A stretch of 64,000 bases of DNA, taken from Thiobacillus sp. Lineage in GTDB: Bacteria; Pseudomonadota; Gammaproteobacteria; Burkholderiales; Thiobacillaceae. The stretch lies in the NCBI GenBank assembly GCA_018263115.1, contig JADFDC010000003.1:51701-115700 (forward strand), given 5' to 3'. The stretch's first letter is position 1. Each line of letters begins with the position of its first letter. A model generated the notes under the pieces. That model made no database searches. It was not told the DNA's origin and saw only the letters and a list, made by a program, of their open reading frames with translations. Positions 1 through 8,250 of this stretch are shown here, piece after piece. A program made the position numbers and the translations under genes.

Positions 1-178
1 GATTAGGAAATATGATATCCGCACACACAATAGCAGACACGCTTGGAGTGCTGGTACCAATGTACGCCCATACTTGAACGGAATGCGTTGCCTGCCAAGG
101 CAAACGTGGGGCCAGCAATATCAATAATAATTTCTATTTTTTACGAATAATGGCGTGGTCATCACACCGAGCCTGCCG
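1..178. other. Window edge, no recognised gene
   Basis: One plus-strand frame is open from the window edge (from base 2) to a TAA at 125-127, about 41 codons. It could be the tail of a gene that begins outside the window, but I recognise no family. The rest of the stretch up to the Sat/CysC remnant is AT-rich and holds no promoter, hairpin or repeat that I can support. Confidence 0.2.
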
Positions 179-565
179 CTAAGACGCAATGGTGATACAG
201 ATGGCGATGCCACGATTTTTGGTAATTTCGCTGGCAACAAAACCGATGCGCCGCACGTTGATGTCGCGATGCTCTCGCGAAAAACCAAGTTCTGAGGAGA
301 GATGGTGGCGGACGATGTCGCCATCCAGCAGCGTGACGGGCCGGCCGCCCATTTCCATTAGCCGGATGGCAAGTGCACGCGCAATGGTTGATTTGCCGGC
401 ACCTGATAAACCCGTAAAAAACACGGTAAAGCCCTGCTTCTCTCTGGGCGGGTAGGCGCGATGCATTTCGGCGACAACTTCAGGAAACGCATACCACTCG
501 GGAATTTTCAGGCCTGCTCATGCGTTGTCTGAATTCTTCGCCACTTAGCGTCAGGGGGATGACGT
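179..565 (-). pseudogene. Remnant of a bifunctional ATP sulfurylase/APS kinase gene (partial duplicate)
   Basis: Bases 198-517 are an apparently exact copy of 2167-2486 inside the intact Sat-CysC gene. They carry the end of the sulfurylase part and the APS-kinase P-loop (GLSGAGKST). Upstream on the minus strand, about 518-565, similarity continues but is diverged: it still encodes ADDVIPLTLSGEEFRQRM, against ARPLTLSGEEFRRRM in the intact gene. A 2-base deletion at the boundary shifts the frame. The 3' half of the kinase domain is missing and replaced by unrelated sequence after residues GIAIC. The piece is therefore not functional. The exact block beside diverged flank suggests a recent copy or gene conversion into an older paralogous remnant. 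Confidence 0.8.
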
Positions 566-733
566 CATCAGCCCCGGCATCCCATCAAGATTATGGCACC
601 ACCAACATCTTGATATCTCCAACAACTGGGCCATCTCCCATACCAGACAACCAGAGAGCTGACGCTAAGCGTTGAAAAACCCATACCCCAGGATGTCACG
701 AGAATAGTCAGAGATCAGACAAAATAAGTGACT

Positions 734-758
734 TTCGAATGTCGAAAAAATTTACTGC
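734..758 (+). promoter_or_regulatory. Candidate PrsR enhancer site upstream of PEP-CTERM gene 1
   Basis: Bases 740-758 read TGTCGAAAAAATTTACTGC and overlap the inverted repeat TTTCGA-ATG-TCGAAA (734-748). Closely related elements occur upstream of the two other sigma54-type promoters of the PEP-CTERM block (17025-17042 in reverse orientation; 28862-28879 on the minus strand). It lies 115 bases upstream of the -24 box, a normal distance for an enhancer-binding protein. That PrsR binds here is inference. Confidence 0.45.
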
Positions 759-854
759 TTCAAGAATTGATTGCATTTACCCATTCCTCAATCCACACGT
801 ATAGATTACTTAACTCTTTGTATTGAATATTGAATTTTACATTAACCTTAGATT

Positions 855-870
855 AGGCATGGTCTATGCT
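855..870 (+). promoter_or_regulatory. Sigma54-type (-24/-12) promoter of PEP-CTERM gene 1
   Basis: The sequence AGGCATGGTCTATGCT has GG and GC doublets at the exact -24/-12 spacing and matches TGGCACG-N4-TTGC at most positions. Its ATGCT -12 box is identical to that of the second PEP-CTERM gene (28761-28776). Transcription would start near 881, leaving a leader of about 80 bases. Confidence 0.6.
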
Positions 871-962
871 TTCAATTTAGTTAACACTCTCTGCCTCAGC
901 AAATTGCATGTAACCTTCGCTGCAGATAGGGAATATTTTAGAAATCCTTCAAGGAGGTAAGT

Positions 963-1805
963 ATGAAACTAACGAAAATTGTAGCCAGTTTGGCTGTGGC
1001 CATGGGCTTGGGTGTTTCTGGTAGTGCCAATGCCTCCTTGATAATTGGCGGCGACGCCGTGGATTTCGCTTCTGCAACCAGTATCGTCGATATAGTTTTT
1101 GTTATCGATACAAGCGGCAGTATGAGTGACGACATTGCCTCAATAGGAGCTAAAGCATCATCTGTTATCACGAATCTGAGTTGCCCCGACATTGATTGTT
1201 ATGTTCGTGCCCGCTTCATGGGCATTACTGGTACCAGCGGGATTTTCAATGAAACGGTAAGCGGCTATGTTACTGGCAAGGGAGGAACCCCAACTTCAAA
1301 CAGTTCTGAAGACAACGGTCCTGCAGTTGTCGATTTAGTCAATTATTATGATTGGGCTACTGATGCAGGGGCCGGTCAGCAAAATTTTTGGGCAATCGTC
1401 ACAATTGGCGATGAGGGCACCGAGAATGGCTCACCAGTAGACCAAGCTGACTGGGATGTAGCCTTCCTGGCAAACCAGGCCGCCAAAAACGATGGCATCT
1501 TTCTTTTTGCCTGGGTTGCGGATGATCCTGCCACCCCAGCAGTTCCCCCTCTCTTTCAGACAATGGCGGTAGGCGGTAGCGGGGGCATATCTACAATTTA
1601 CAGCTTCTCGGATACGGGCGGCGCCTTCATTTCCGGCCCCCTGACTGATGTAACTGTCGAGCAGCAGCTTGAAGATATTATTTGCCTGACGGGTGGCGGT
1701 GGTACCGGAGGCGGTCCTGCCGGCGTCCCAGAACCAGCCTCTTTGGCTTTGCTCGGTATCGGGTTGGTTGGCTTGGGTGCGTTACGTCGCAGGCAACGCA
1801 TTTAG
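963..1805 (+). CDS. PEP-CTERM protein with von Willebrand factor A-like domain
   Basis: Secreted 280-residue protein. It has an N-terminal signal peptide (about residues 1-24, ending SANA), then a VWA-like fold with a MIDAS motif DTSGS at residues 49-53. A Gly-rich linker leads to the C-terminal sorting signal: VPEP at about 255, a hydrophobic segment, then an RRRQR basic tail. PEP-CTERM proteins are cleaved by an exosortase (XrtA class) and are usually tied to exopolysaccharide or floc formation; the VWA domain suggests metal-dependent adhesion. The start is fixed by AAGGAGG six bases upstream. A sigma54-type promoter precedes it and a clear terminator follows. No exosortase gene lies in this window. 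The ligand is unknown. Confidence 0.9.
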   Translation: MKLTKIVASLAVAMGLGVSGSANASLIIGGDAVDFASATSIVDIVFVIDTSGSMSDDIASIGAKASSVITNLSCPDIDCYVRARFMGITGTSGIFNETVSGYVTGKGGTPTSNSSEDNGPAVVDLVNYYDWATDAGAGQQNFWAIVTIGDEGTENGSPVDQADWDVAFLANQAAKNDGIFLFAWVADDPATPAVPPLFQTMAVGGSGGISTIYSFSDTGGAFISGPLTDVTVEQQLEDIICLTGGGGTGGGPAGVPEPASLALLGIGLVGLGALRRRQRI

Positions 1806-1831
1806 ATATTAAGGTTATCAAATGAAACAAG

Positions 1832-1860
1832 AACGGCAGCAATCGCTGCCGTTTGTTTTT
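1832..1860 (+). terminator. Rho-independent terminator after PEP-CTERM gene 1
   Basis: Arms AACGGCAGC (1832-1840) and GCTGCCGTT (1845-1853) form a perfect 9-bp stem with an AATC loop, followed by a T-rich tract (1854-1860). It ends plus-strand transcription between two convergent genes. Confidence 0.9.
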
Positions 1861-1871
1861 GGCAAAAATTA

Positions 1872-3569
1872 CTATCGCAAATACCCTTCGTGCTCCAGCT
1901 TGAGCAGGATGCGCTGCACGGCTTCGTCCACGGTCAGGCTGGTGGTGTCGATGGCGATTTCGGGTTTTTCCGGCACTTCGTAGGGGTCCGACACGCCCGT
2001 GAATTCCGGAATCAGCCCCGCCCGCGCCTTGGCATACAACCCTTTTCGGTCGCGTGACTCGCAAGTTTCAATGGGCGTAGCCACATGGATTTCGAGAAAA
2101 CCTCCCACAGCTTCGATCATGGCCCGCACATCCCGCCGGGTCTGCCGGTAGGGCGCGATGGGCGCGCAGATGGCGATGCCACGATTTTTGGTAATTTCGC
2201 TGGCAACAAAACCGATGCGCCGCACGTTGATGTCGCGATGCTCTCGCGAAAAACCAAGTTCTGAGGAGAGATGGTGGCGGACGATGTCGCCATCCAGCAG
2301 CGTGACGGGCCGGCCGCCCATTTCCATTAGCCGGATGGCAAGTGCACGCGCAATGGTTGATTTGCCGGCACCTGATAAACCCGTAAAAAACACGGTAAAG
2401 CCCTGCTTCTCTCTGGGCGGGTAGGCGCGATGCATTTCGGCGACAACTTCAGGAAACGCATACCACTCGGGAATTTTCAGGCCTGCCTTCATGCGTCGCC
2501 TGAATTCTTCACCGCTAAGTGTCAGCGGCCGGGCATCTTCCGGTACCTCGTGCTCGGGCAGGTATTCGTCACGATCTTCCACATACAGCATGCGCGGGAA
2601 GGGAATGACGGTCACGCCCAGTTTATGGGCTTCGGAAACGATATTCACGCCGTCGTGATCGAGCCCTACGTCCTGGCCGCGGCGGCATTGTCCATCCGCT
2701 TCATGTTCGCCGCCCATGATGACATGGGTACAGCCATAATTGCGCGCAACGATGGCACAAAGCAGCTTCTCGCGCAAACCCGATGCCCGCGCGGTAACAG
2801 GCAACATGGCCAGCTGCGTGGTGGCGGAAGGGAAACGCGGCAGCAACGCCTGGTAGGTGCGAATCAGTGTGAAGTAGCCGGCATGGCTGGCGAGGTCGCC
2901 GCCGCCATAAGGTAGCAGCAGCAGGTTGGCTTCGTGTTCGATGGCGCTGCGCAGACAGAATTCAAACTGCGCCTTGTGCATGGGCTGTCGCGCCATATAG
3001 GCAACGATCTTGCGCCAGCCTCGCCGGGCAAGCTGGGCGCGGAGCTCGCCCGGTGCAAGGCGAAGCGGTGCAAAATCATGGTGCTGCGGCATGGAAATAC
3101 CTTCGATTTTTCCGCCCACCAACCAGCTTCCTGCAATCCGTTCCACGCCTTTTGGCGCGGGAGATTTTTCGAGCAGATCCTCGGTTTGCGCAATATCCAG
3201 CTGCCACAATTCACTGATGGTCAGCACTGCCAGCATGAAGCCTTCGCCATCGCGCAGGGCCACTCGATCGCCTGGCTTGAACTGGTTGGCCTGCTTGTCC
3301 TTTAAAGCAAACGTCACGGGCATCGGCCAGGGCGTGCCGTCGGCAAGCGCCAATTTTTCCAGCACGCTTTCGTAATCCGCCCTGCCCATAAAACCAGTGA
3401 GCGGTGAATAGGCGCCTCCCAGCAACATTTCAAGCTCACCGATCTGCTGCCAGTTGAGATCGAGGGATGGGAGGTTGAATGCCTCCTTCTTCAGCATTTC
3501 GGCATGCTCGGAAGAGACCAGCAAGTTGACCAAGCTTCCACCATGCGGCGCTATTAAATGATTCAACAC
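1872..3569 (-). CDS. Bifunctional ATP sulfurylase/adenylylsulfate kinase (Sat-CysC fusion), sulfurylase motifs altered
   Basis: 565 residues. Residues 1-150 form the PUA-like N domain (PHGGxLV near the start), 150-345 the sulfurylase catalytic domain and 390-565 APS kinase. APS kinase looks intact: P-loop GLSGAGKS (397-404), DGD (426-428). In the sulfurylase part the family motif QTRNPxHRAH reads MARQPMHKAQ (192-201), keeping Arg194 and His198 but losing Gln, Asn and the second His; GRDHAG reads GGEHEA (286-291). The sulfurylase step may therefore be weak, changed or lost, whereas the kinase would turn APS into PAPS. The GTG start abuts the TAA of the DHH gene, so the two are translationally coupled, last in an exopolysaccharide-type operon. 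A PAPS supply for sulfated glycans is inference. Confidence 0.85.
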   Translation of the reverse strand: MLNHLIAPHGGSLVNLLVSSEHAEMLKKEAFNLPSLDLNWQQIGELEMLLGGAYSPLTGFMGRADYESVLEKLALADGTPWPMPVTFALKDKQANQFKPGDRVALRDGEGFMLAVLTISELWQLDIAQTEDLLEKSPAPKGVERIAGSWLVGGKIEGISMPQHHDFAPLRLAPGELRAQLARRGWRKIVAYMARQPMHKAQFEFCLRSAIEHEANLLLLPYGGGDLASHAGYFTLIRTYQALLPRFPSATTQLAMLPVTARASGLREKLLCAIVARNYGCTHVIMGGEHEADGQCRRGQDVGLDHDGVNIVSEAHKLGVTVIPFPRMLYVEDRDEYLPEHEVPEDARPLTLSGEEFRRRMKAGLKIPEWYAFPEVVAEMHRAYPPREKQGFTVFFTGLSGAGKSTIARALAIRLMEMGGRPVTLLDGDIVRHHLSSELGFSREHRDINVRRIGFVASEITKNRGIAICAPIAPYRQTRRDVRAMIEAVGGFLEIHVATPIETCESRDRKGLYAKARAGLIPEFTGVSDPYEVPEKPEIAIDTTSLTVDEAVQRILLKLEHEGYLR

Positions 3570-4535
3570 TTACCCCTTGTAAACCTGGAAAAACATAGTG
3601 ACGAAGCGGTTGTAATCCGCATCGGGCAGATGGTTGATGCCCGCCGCGCCCTTGCGCCCGCCCCCGGTTTCGAACTGGCTGCAGATTTCATCCGCGCCGG
3701 TTTTATTGGCAAGCGGGGCTCGCACGCTGACGACAAATCCACCCTCGGGCCTTTTTGTTAGCACGGCGTGTGCCAGATTGGGCGAGGATTCAGCCAGCCG
3801 GTTGCCCAATACGCCGGAAATGCGGCGCGCCCATTTCTCTGCGGGCAACACATAAATTCTTCCGGAAGGGCGTTCCTCCTCTGACTTGGCGCCGTCCGCG
3901 CGCGCCATGTCGTCGGCAAAACCGTTTCGCAATACCTGAAAAGCGGGTTCGGAAGCGATGAAGTCAAAAGGATCAACATATTGATGCACGATGTTGTACA
4001 AGGCATCCGGTGAGTAATGCAGATCCGCCAGCGTCTCGCCATAGCCGTTGTAATTCAGGCATTCGCCCAGTTCGCGCAACTGGTCAAGCCGGGCTTCATC
4101 AAAGCCAAGCGGCATTGCCGCCTTTCGCGCGGATTGCGCAAGGTTGTCGCCAAACACCGCCGTCACTGCCCAGGGCAGATGCTTGCCCGCGAGGTAGTCG
4201 TTTACAAGCAGGCTGGTGCAGGTTTCCGGGCTGGTATCGATATACGCTTCAAAATTTGGATGAACAGGAATCTCGCCTGGCTGATGGTGATCGAAGTAAC
4301 GCACCCTTGCACCTGCGGCCAGCACAGCATCCAGCGCCTCGCGGTTTTTCGACAGGGCCACGTCCAGCACGGTGACTTGATCTCCTGCCTGCGCCTTGAC
4401 GCGTTTTAACAGGCTGATATCGCGCTTGGGGCCCGTCACCAGCTGTGAATCCGCCGGCTCCACCAGTCGGAGTTGATGCAATGCGCACAGCCCATCCGCA
4501 TCGCCGTTGAAGACATCAATAGTCCTGATTGACAT
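3570..4535 (-). CDS. DHH/DHHA1-family phosphoesterase
   Basis: 321-residue cytoplasmic protein. Motif I is NGDADG (about 10-15), motif II an Asp in VLDVAL (about 56-61), motif III FDHHQPG (about 80-86), and the C-terminal DHHA1 Gly-rich motif TGGGRKGAAG lies near 290. This is the layout of Mn-dependent DHH phosphodiesterases/phosphatases such as NrnA (pAp phosphatase, oligoribonuclease) and related enzymes. The gene sits between an O-antigen-ligase-like gene and the Sat-CysC fusion, with which it has no spacer. A role in removing pAp, the by-product of PAPS-dependent sulfation, fits the neighbours but is inference; oligonucleotide or cyclic-dinucleotide turnover is equally possible from sequence. 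Confidence 0.85.
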   Translation of the reverse strand: MSIRTIDVFNGDADGLCALHQLRLVEPADSQLVTGPKRDISLLKRVKAQAGDQVTVLDVALSKNREALDAVLAAGARVRYFDHHQPGEIPVHPNFEAYIDTSPETCTSLLVNDYLAGKHLPWAVTAVFGDNLAQSARKAAMPLGFDEARLDQLRELGECLNYNGYGETLADLHYSPDALYNIVHQYVDPFDFIASEPAFQVLRNGFADDMARADGAKSEEERPSGRIYVLPAEKWARRISGVLGNRLAESSPNLAHAVLTKRPEGGFVVSVRAPLANKTGADEICSQFETGGGRKGAAGINHLPDADYNRFVTMFFQVYKG

Positions 4536-4560
4536 GGTTATTCATTAATTTTCAAGATTG

Positions 4561-6939
4561 TCATGATTCGTGCGACATGACAATTTCGCCATCCCTGCTT
4601 TCGTGCGATTGAATCCTATCACGATGCGGGCCATGCTTTTTGTGCCTTGACCTGACTGTTTTGAGCAATGGTTCACTTCCAGAACCCGTATTCGACACCA
4701 GCATCGTGACCATTCCCAGCAGATAAAACAGGAAAACGACACGCGGAACATCAACCAGCCCACCGACCAAGCCAACCGACATATAGCTGACCAGGATACT
4801 GAATGCCGCTACCCCCCAAAGTCCACCTTTGCCGGCATACCTGACAGCTGCAAATACCGACGAGAGCAGAAAGGCAATAAACCCCGCCAGCCCCAGCCAG
4901 CCCTGCTCAAAAAATACGTTTACCCACAGATTCTTGATATGCCACGGCATGTGCTCGAAATCATAGTAGGGGAACCATCTCTCCAGCGCACGAGAGAAAT
5001 TTCCGTTCGCAACCAGTTCCTTTCCATACTGATCCTTGATGCTGACAAACTCGATCTCCAACTTTGTGCCCGTACGCTTGTCGCCGCGATACTGGTAGTT
5101 CATGAGTTCAAGCAATAACGGCCGTCTGCCAAATGCCGCGCCATCTCCCAGCGCATCCATTTCAAATGGCCAGACAATGTTCTGCCACTCGCCACTTGAA
5201 TTCTTGAGCGTCTGGTTCATCGAAACACATTGCGGGTTCCAGTCGAATGGGACCAGAATATGTCGGCGACAGATGCGCACACGCAAATTGGCGCTCACGT
5301 CATCGGTCCGTGCATTCATGGTCAAGGTGTAAGAATTCCATGCCGCGAGACTGATGCGCTGGCCGAAAGTCAGATCCTCGCCCCCTCCCAGCACCAGAAG
5401 AGTTTTCCCGTTTTCCCGATGAAATCCGTAATTGCCGTGCTCACCGGACTTGGCAAACAAGTATTCCTGCGGAAATCGACCTGTTCCCATTCCAAACGCC
5501 TGGGTAGCCCAATCGTTCTTCATGATGTCCAGGGCTGCTTTCCAATGCTGGCCGCGGCCCGCGACATCTTCACGATTGGTCGAGAACCGCGTTTCCATGC
5601 GCGAACCAAGCAAGGCTGGCACCACGACGGCGCTTCCCCCAACTACTAGCAGCAGTAACAATACAAATACTCTGGGGCGAACAACGTTAACAAATCGAGC
5701 TCCCGACCAGTATCCGCTTGTTACCGCCAACACCGACAAAATTGTCGCGATCGTCCAGGCGCTAGCGGGTTTATTGGCTACCCACTGGCTCGTCAGCATT
5801 CCACGCGCTATGCCATAACATGCAGCAACGCCGAACATGGCCACAAGCGCAACGCCCAAATATTTCTGCCTGGCCGCAACTAGATAACCTGTCAACATGG
5901 CACCGCCCCAAGCCATCAAAATAGCGCCCAAGCTGATTACGCCACCTTTGGTGTGGATGTAACTTAACGCCACGGGGACAAGCAGACTTGGCATTAACAA
6001 TAATGGTGCTTTCTGCGACATCGGGTTTTTCTGGCGTGACCACCAAACCAGAAGAATGCCCGCAACAAGGCCTGCCGCAAGAGCGAGGTAGCTGGCACGG
6101 GAAAACGTGGTCACAGCCGCATACAAGGCGGACATCAATGTCAGTGAAGCGATGGCAACACCTGTCCTTGTGCGAGCAAGCATGACCGCCAGCAAACCAA
6201 ATGGCCATACCAGCGCGATAAACCCATCGATCGCTTCGCCACCAGTATGCATTTCCGAGAACAAACCCGTGATCCGGTAGGGGGTTGTGAAATCCAGCAA
6301 ATTGCCGAGTATCTGATACCGAGTACCAGCCTCGGCAATGGCATGGAAAACATGCCGTTCCCACATGGCAGCGATGCCTACAACCGCTCCCGCCAGTGCC
6401 AGGCCCCAGGCAAGACTAGTTAATGCCTTGTCTCTCTGGCTGTGTAATAAAGCCGAAATGGCAGGCAGCAACAGCAAAGCCCAGAAAAATCCCTTGGCAA
6501 GACGTAGTGCGTTCCAGTGGCTGTAGTAGCTCGATATTTCAATGTGTCCCCATTCTGGTGTCGGGATGAATCCCCTGGCAAATCCTGTCAGTGTCGCGAG
6601 TGCAAGCAACAAGATCGAGAGCCATTGCGCTGGTGTCAATCGAGCCTGCATGCCATACAGGCCTCGAGCCAGAAACACAGCCAGCGTCACCCCCAGTAAA
6701 AGATCGTAGTCATCGAGATACAGGCTTCCACTCCATGGCGCGAGGTTGATCAAGGCAAGCCATACTGGAACCACGAGCAGCATTAAATGCGGTCGCCAAA
6801 AAACAGCGATGGCGTAGGCCGCTAGCCCCAATGCCAGCTCGAGCCGCGCAAACGGGTAGACAACTATGCCCCATGCCGCTGCGAAAAACACCGGCATGGC
6901 CAGCAATCGTGATGTGATTGAAATGATGCTCGCCGACAT
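4561..6939 (-). CDS. O-antigen ligase/polymerase-like integral membrane protein
   Basis: 792 residues. About ten hydrophobic segments lie in residues 1-430, then a long soluble portion (about 440-690) rich in aromatic and polar residues, then two or three more membrane segments and a basic, His-rich tail. The pattern (long extracytoplasmic loop before the last membrane spans) resembles the Wzy/WaaL family, which polymerises or ligates undecaprenyl-linked glycans in the periplasm. The soluble insert is larger than usual and contains beta-rich segments that might bind carbohydrate. It lies between the beta-helix protein and the DHH phosphoesterase with short spacers, so one transcript is likely. 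Substrate unknown. Confidence 0.7.
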   Translation of the reverse strand: MSASIISITSRLLAMPVFFAAAWGIVVYPFARLELALGLAAYAIAVFWRPHLMLLVVPVWLALINLAPWSGSLYLDDYDLLLGVTLAVFLARGLYGMQARLTPAQWLSILLLALATLTGFARGFIPTPEWGHIEISSYYSHWNALRLAKGFFWALLLLPAISALLHSQRDKALTSLAWGLALAGAVVGIAAMWERHVFHAIAEAGTRYQILGNLLDFTTPYRITGLFSEMHTGGEAIDGFIALVWPFGLLAVMLARTRTGVAIASLTLMSALYAAVTTFSRASYLALAAGLVAGILLVWWSRQKNPMSQKAPLLLMPSLLVPVALSYIHTKGGVISLGAILMAWGGAMLTGYLVAARQKYLGVALVAMFGVAACYGIARGMLTSQWVANKPASAWTIATILSVLAVTSGYWSGARFVNVVRPRVFVLLLLLVVGGSAVVVPALLGSRMETRFSTNREDVAGRGQHWKAALDIMKNDWATQAFGMGTGRFPQEYLFAKSGEHGNYGFHRENGKTLLVLGGGEDLTFGQRISLAAWNSYTLTMNARTDDVSANLRVRICRRHILVPFDWNPQCVSMNQTLKNSSGEWQNIVWPFEMDALGDGAAFGRRPLLLELMNYQYRGDKRTGTKLEIEFVSIKDQYGKELVANGNFSRALERWFPYYDFEHMPWHIKNLWVNVFFEQGWLGLAGFIAFLLSSVFAAVRYAGKGGLWGVAAFSILVSYMSVGLVGGLVDVPRVVFLFYLLGMVTMLVSNTGSGSEPLLKTVRSRHKKHGPHRDRIQSHESRDGEIVMSHES

Positions 6940-6953
6940 TAAGATTTGACAGA

Positions 6954-8240
6954 CTATCTCGGGTACAAGCGTAATAAATTGTGCTTACTTATCCCTGGAA
7001 GGATACCGGCACCGATCTCTAGTTTGTCGTCTATGCCCGGGATGTCTCGCCAGACTGGCTCAGCGTAACCCCTGGTCAGGAATTTAGAAGGCTGCTTCAA
7101 GCCAAAATCAGCACCCTCATCAGGGGTAAACGGATCGTTCAATAATTGGATGGCATCGTCATAGGAATATTCGAGATTGCCAGCCCGCACGCCCCCAACA
7201 ACCGGCTCCTTGGCAAATACCAGATTTCGGGAAACACGCTGCTTCCAGCGCTTATCAATTGAGTTGTTACGAATAGATATTGCCGACCCGCGCGTGATAA
7301 TTGTATTGAAGCTTATTTCTACATGACGGGGAATGTCGTTATGCGGCTGGATATGTATTGACGGTCCGTATGCATTCACAAAAACATTCTTGTAGAGTGC
7401 CAAATTCCCCTCGCCTTGGAATAGTGCTTCACTTGGATTGTGCCAGAACAGGTTTGAATGGATAAGATATCGATCTTCGCTTCCCTCTCCCTCTATGGGC
7501 CAGTGACCAACAAGCACATTGGGACGCGCATTTGTGCCATTAATAGAATTTTCCTTTGAGAAAATATTATTGCTGATGATGGTGTCATGCCTTGATTCAG
7601 ATTCCGGCATTACTTGTGGTCGCTTCTTCTGATGCTTGATCTGCAGGTTATATCCCAGCGTTGCCAGTATGACATTGTGCTCAATCACACCAGCCACAAA
7701 CGGATCCGTTCCATCGGAGTCCCCGAAATACATTCCGGTTCCAACACGCTCGATCAAATTGTTGCGTACCACCCAGCCAAACGTGGGGCATTTGGTCGAA
7801 ATACCCACGTTCTGCTGTGATGCAGCGTAATCATGAATGTATAGATTTTCCAGTGTGACGAAGTGCGCGTAGCTGCCATGCCCTTCAGCCTTAACGGCAT
7901 CCACGGGGTGATTGCGGCCATCCAGTTCCAGATTACGTATAACCAGATGCCGCACATTGGCCAGGCTGACCGTATTGGCGCCTGCGCGTGCGATGAACCG
8001 TGCAGCCGGCTTTGTTCGCGGGCCTTCAATGACAATAGGGTGATCAGGAAGGCCTTGCATATCATGCAAAGGCAATCCTCGAAAATAGTCGCCACTCTCT
8101 AAGAGAAGCCGGTCACCAGGTTTTAACAGTGCGAGATAGCTGCGATAGTCGTCCGGACCGGCCTTGAAATCCACCGCCATAACATTGCCTAGCAGGCATG
8201 ACATTAAGGCAAAGCCCGGCAGCAGCTTTCCCCGATTCAT
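6954..8240 (-). CDS. Secreted right-handed beta-helix protein, polysaccharide lyase-like
   Basis: 428 residues with a signal peptide (about 1-22, ending VMA). The rest consists of repeated short strands of the parallel beta-helix type, for example LVIRNLELDGRN, GWVVRNNLIERVG and TIISNNIFSKENS, as in chondroitinase-B/alginate-lyase-like families. Such proteins cleave or epimerise acidic polysaccharides in the periplasm or outside. The opening DFKAGPDDYRSYLALLKPGDRL resembles the start of PL6-type lyases. No catalytic residues can be assigned with confidence. It lies directly upstream of the O-antigen-ligase-like gene and only 10 bases after the aroK stop, which suggests trimming or modification of the polymer made by this operon. 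Confidence 0.7.
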   Translation of the reverse strand: MNRGKLLPGFALMSCLLGNVMAVDFKAGPDDYRSYLALLKPGDRLLLESGDYFRGLPLHDMQGLPDHPIVIEGPRTKPAARFIARAGANTVSLANVRHLVIRNLELDGRNHPVDAVKAEGHGSYAHFVTLENLYIHDYAASQQNVGISTKCPTFGWVVRNNLIERVGTGMYFGDSDGTDPFVAGVIEHNVILATLGYNLQIKHQKKRPQVMPESESRHDTIISNNIFSKENSINGTNARPNVLVGHWPIEGEGSEDRYLIHSNLFWHNPSEALFQGEGNLALYKNVFVNAYGPSIHIQPHNDIPRHVEISFNTIITRGSAISIRNNSIDKRWKQRVSRNLVFAKEPVVGGVRAGNLEYSYDDAIQLLNDPFTPDEGADFGLKQPSKFLTRGYAEPVWRDIPGIDDKLEIGAGILPGISKHNLLRLYPR

Positions 8241-8250
8241 GGTTTAATCA

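Larger units (their letters stand above)
566..962. other. Intergenic stretch upstream of the PEP-CTERM gene
   Basis: No credible gene is present. The left part (about 566-700) may be further decayed sat sequence, but I cannot align it convincingly. The right part is AT-rich and holds the regulatory region of the VWA PEP-CTERM gene: a TTTCGA-ATG-TCGAAA dyad at 734-748 within a TGTCGAA-type element, a -24/-12 promoter at 855-870, and a strong Shine-Dalgarno AAGGAGG just before the ATG at 963. Confidence 0.5.

Noticed and set aside
1..962. Insertion sequence as the cause of the duplicated Sat-CysC piece
   Set aside because: No transposase frame, terminal inverted repeats or target duplication could be found around it.
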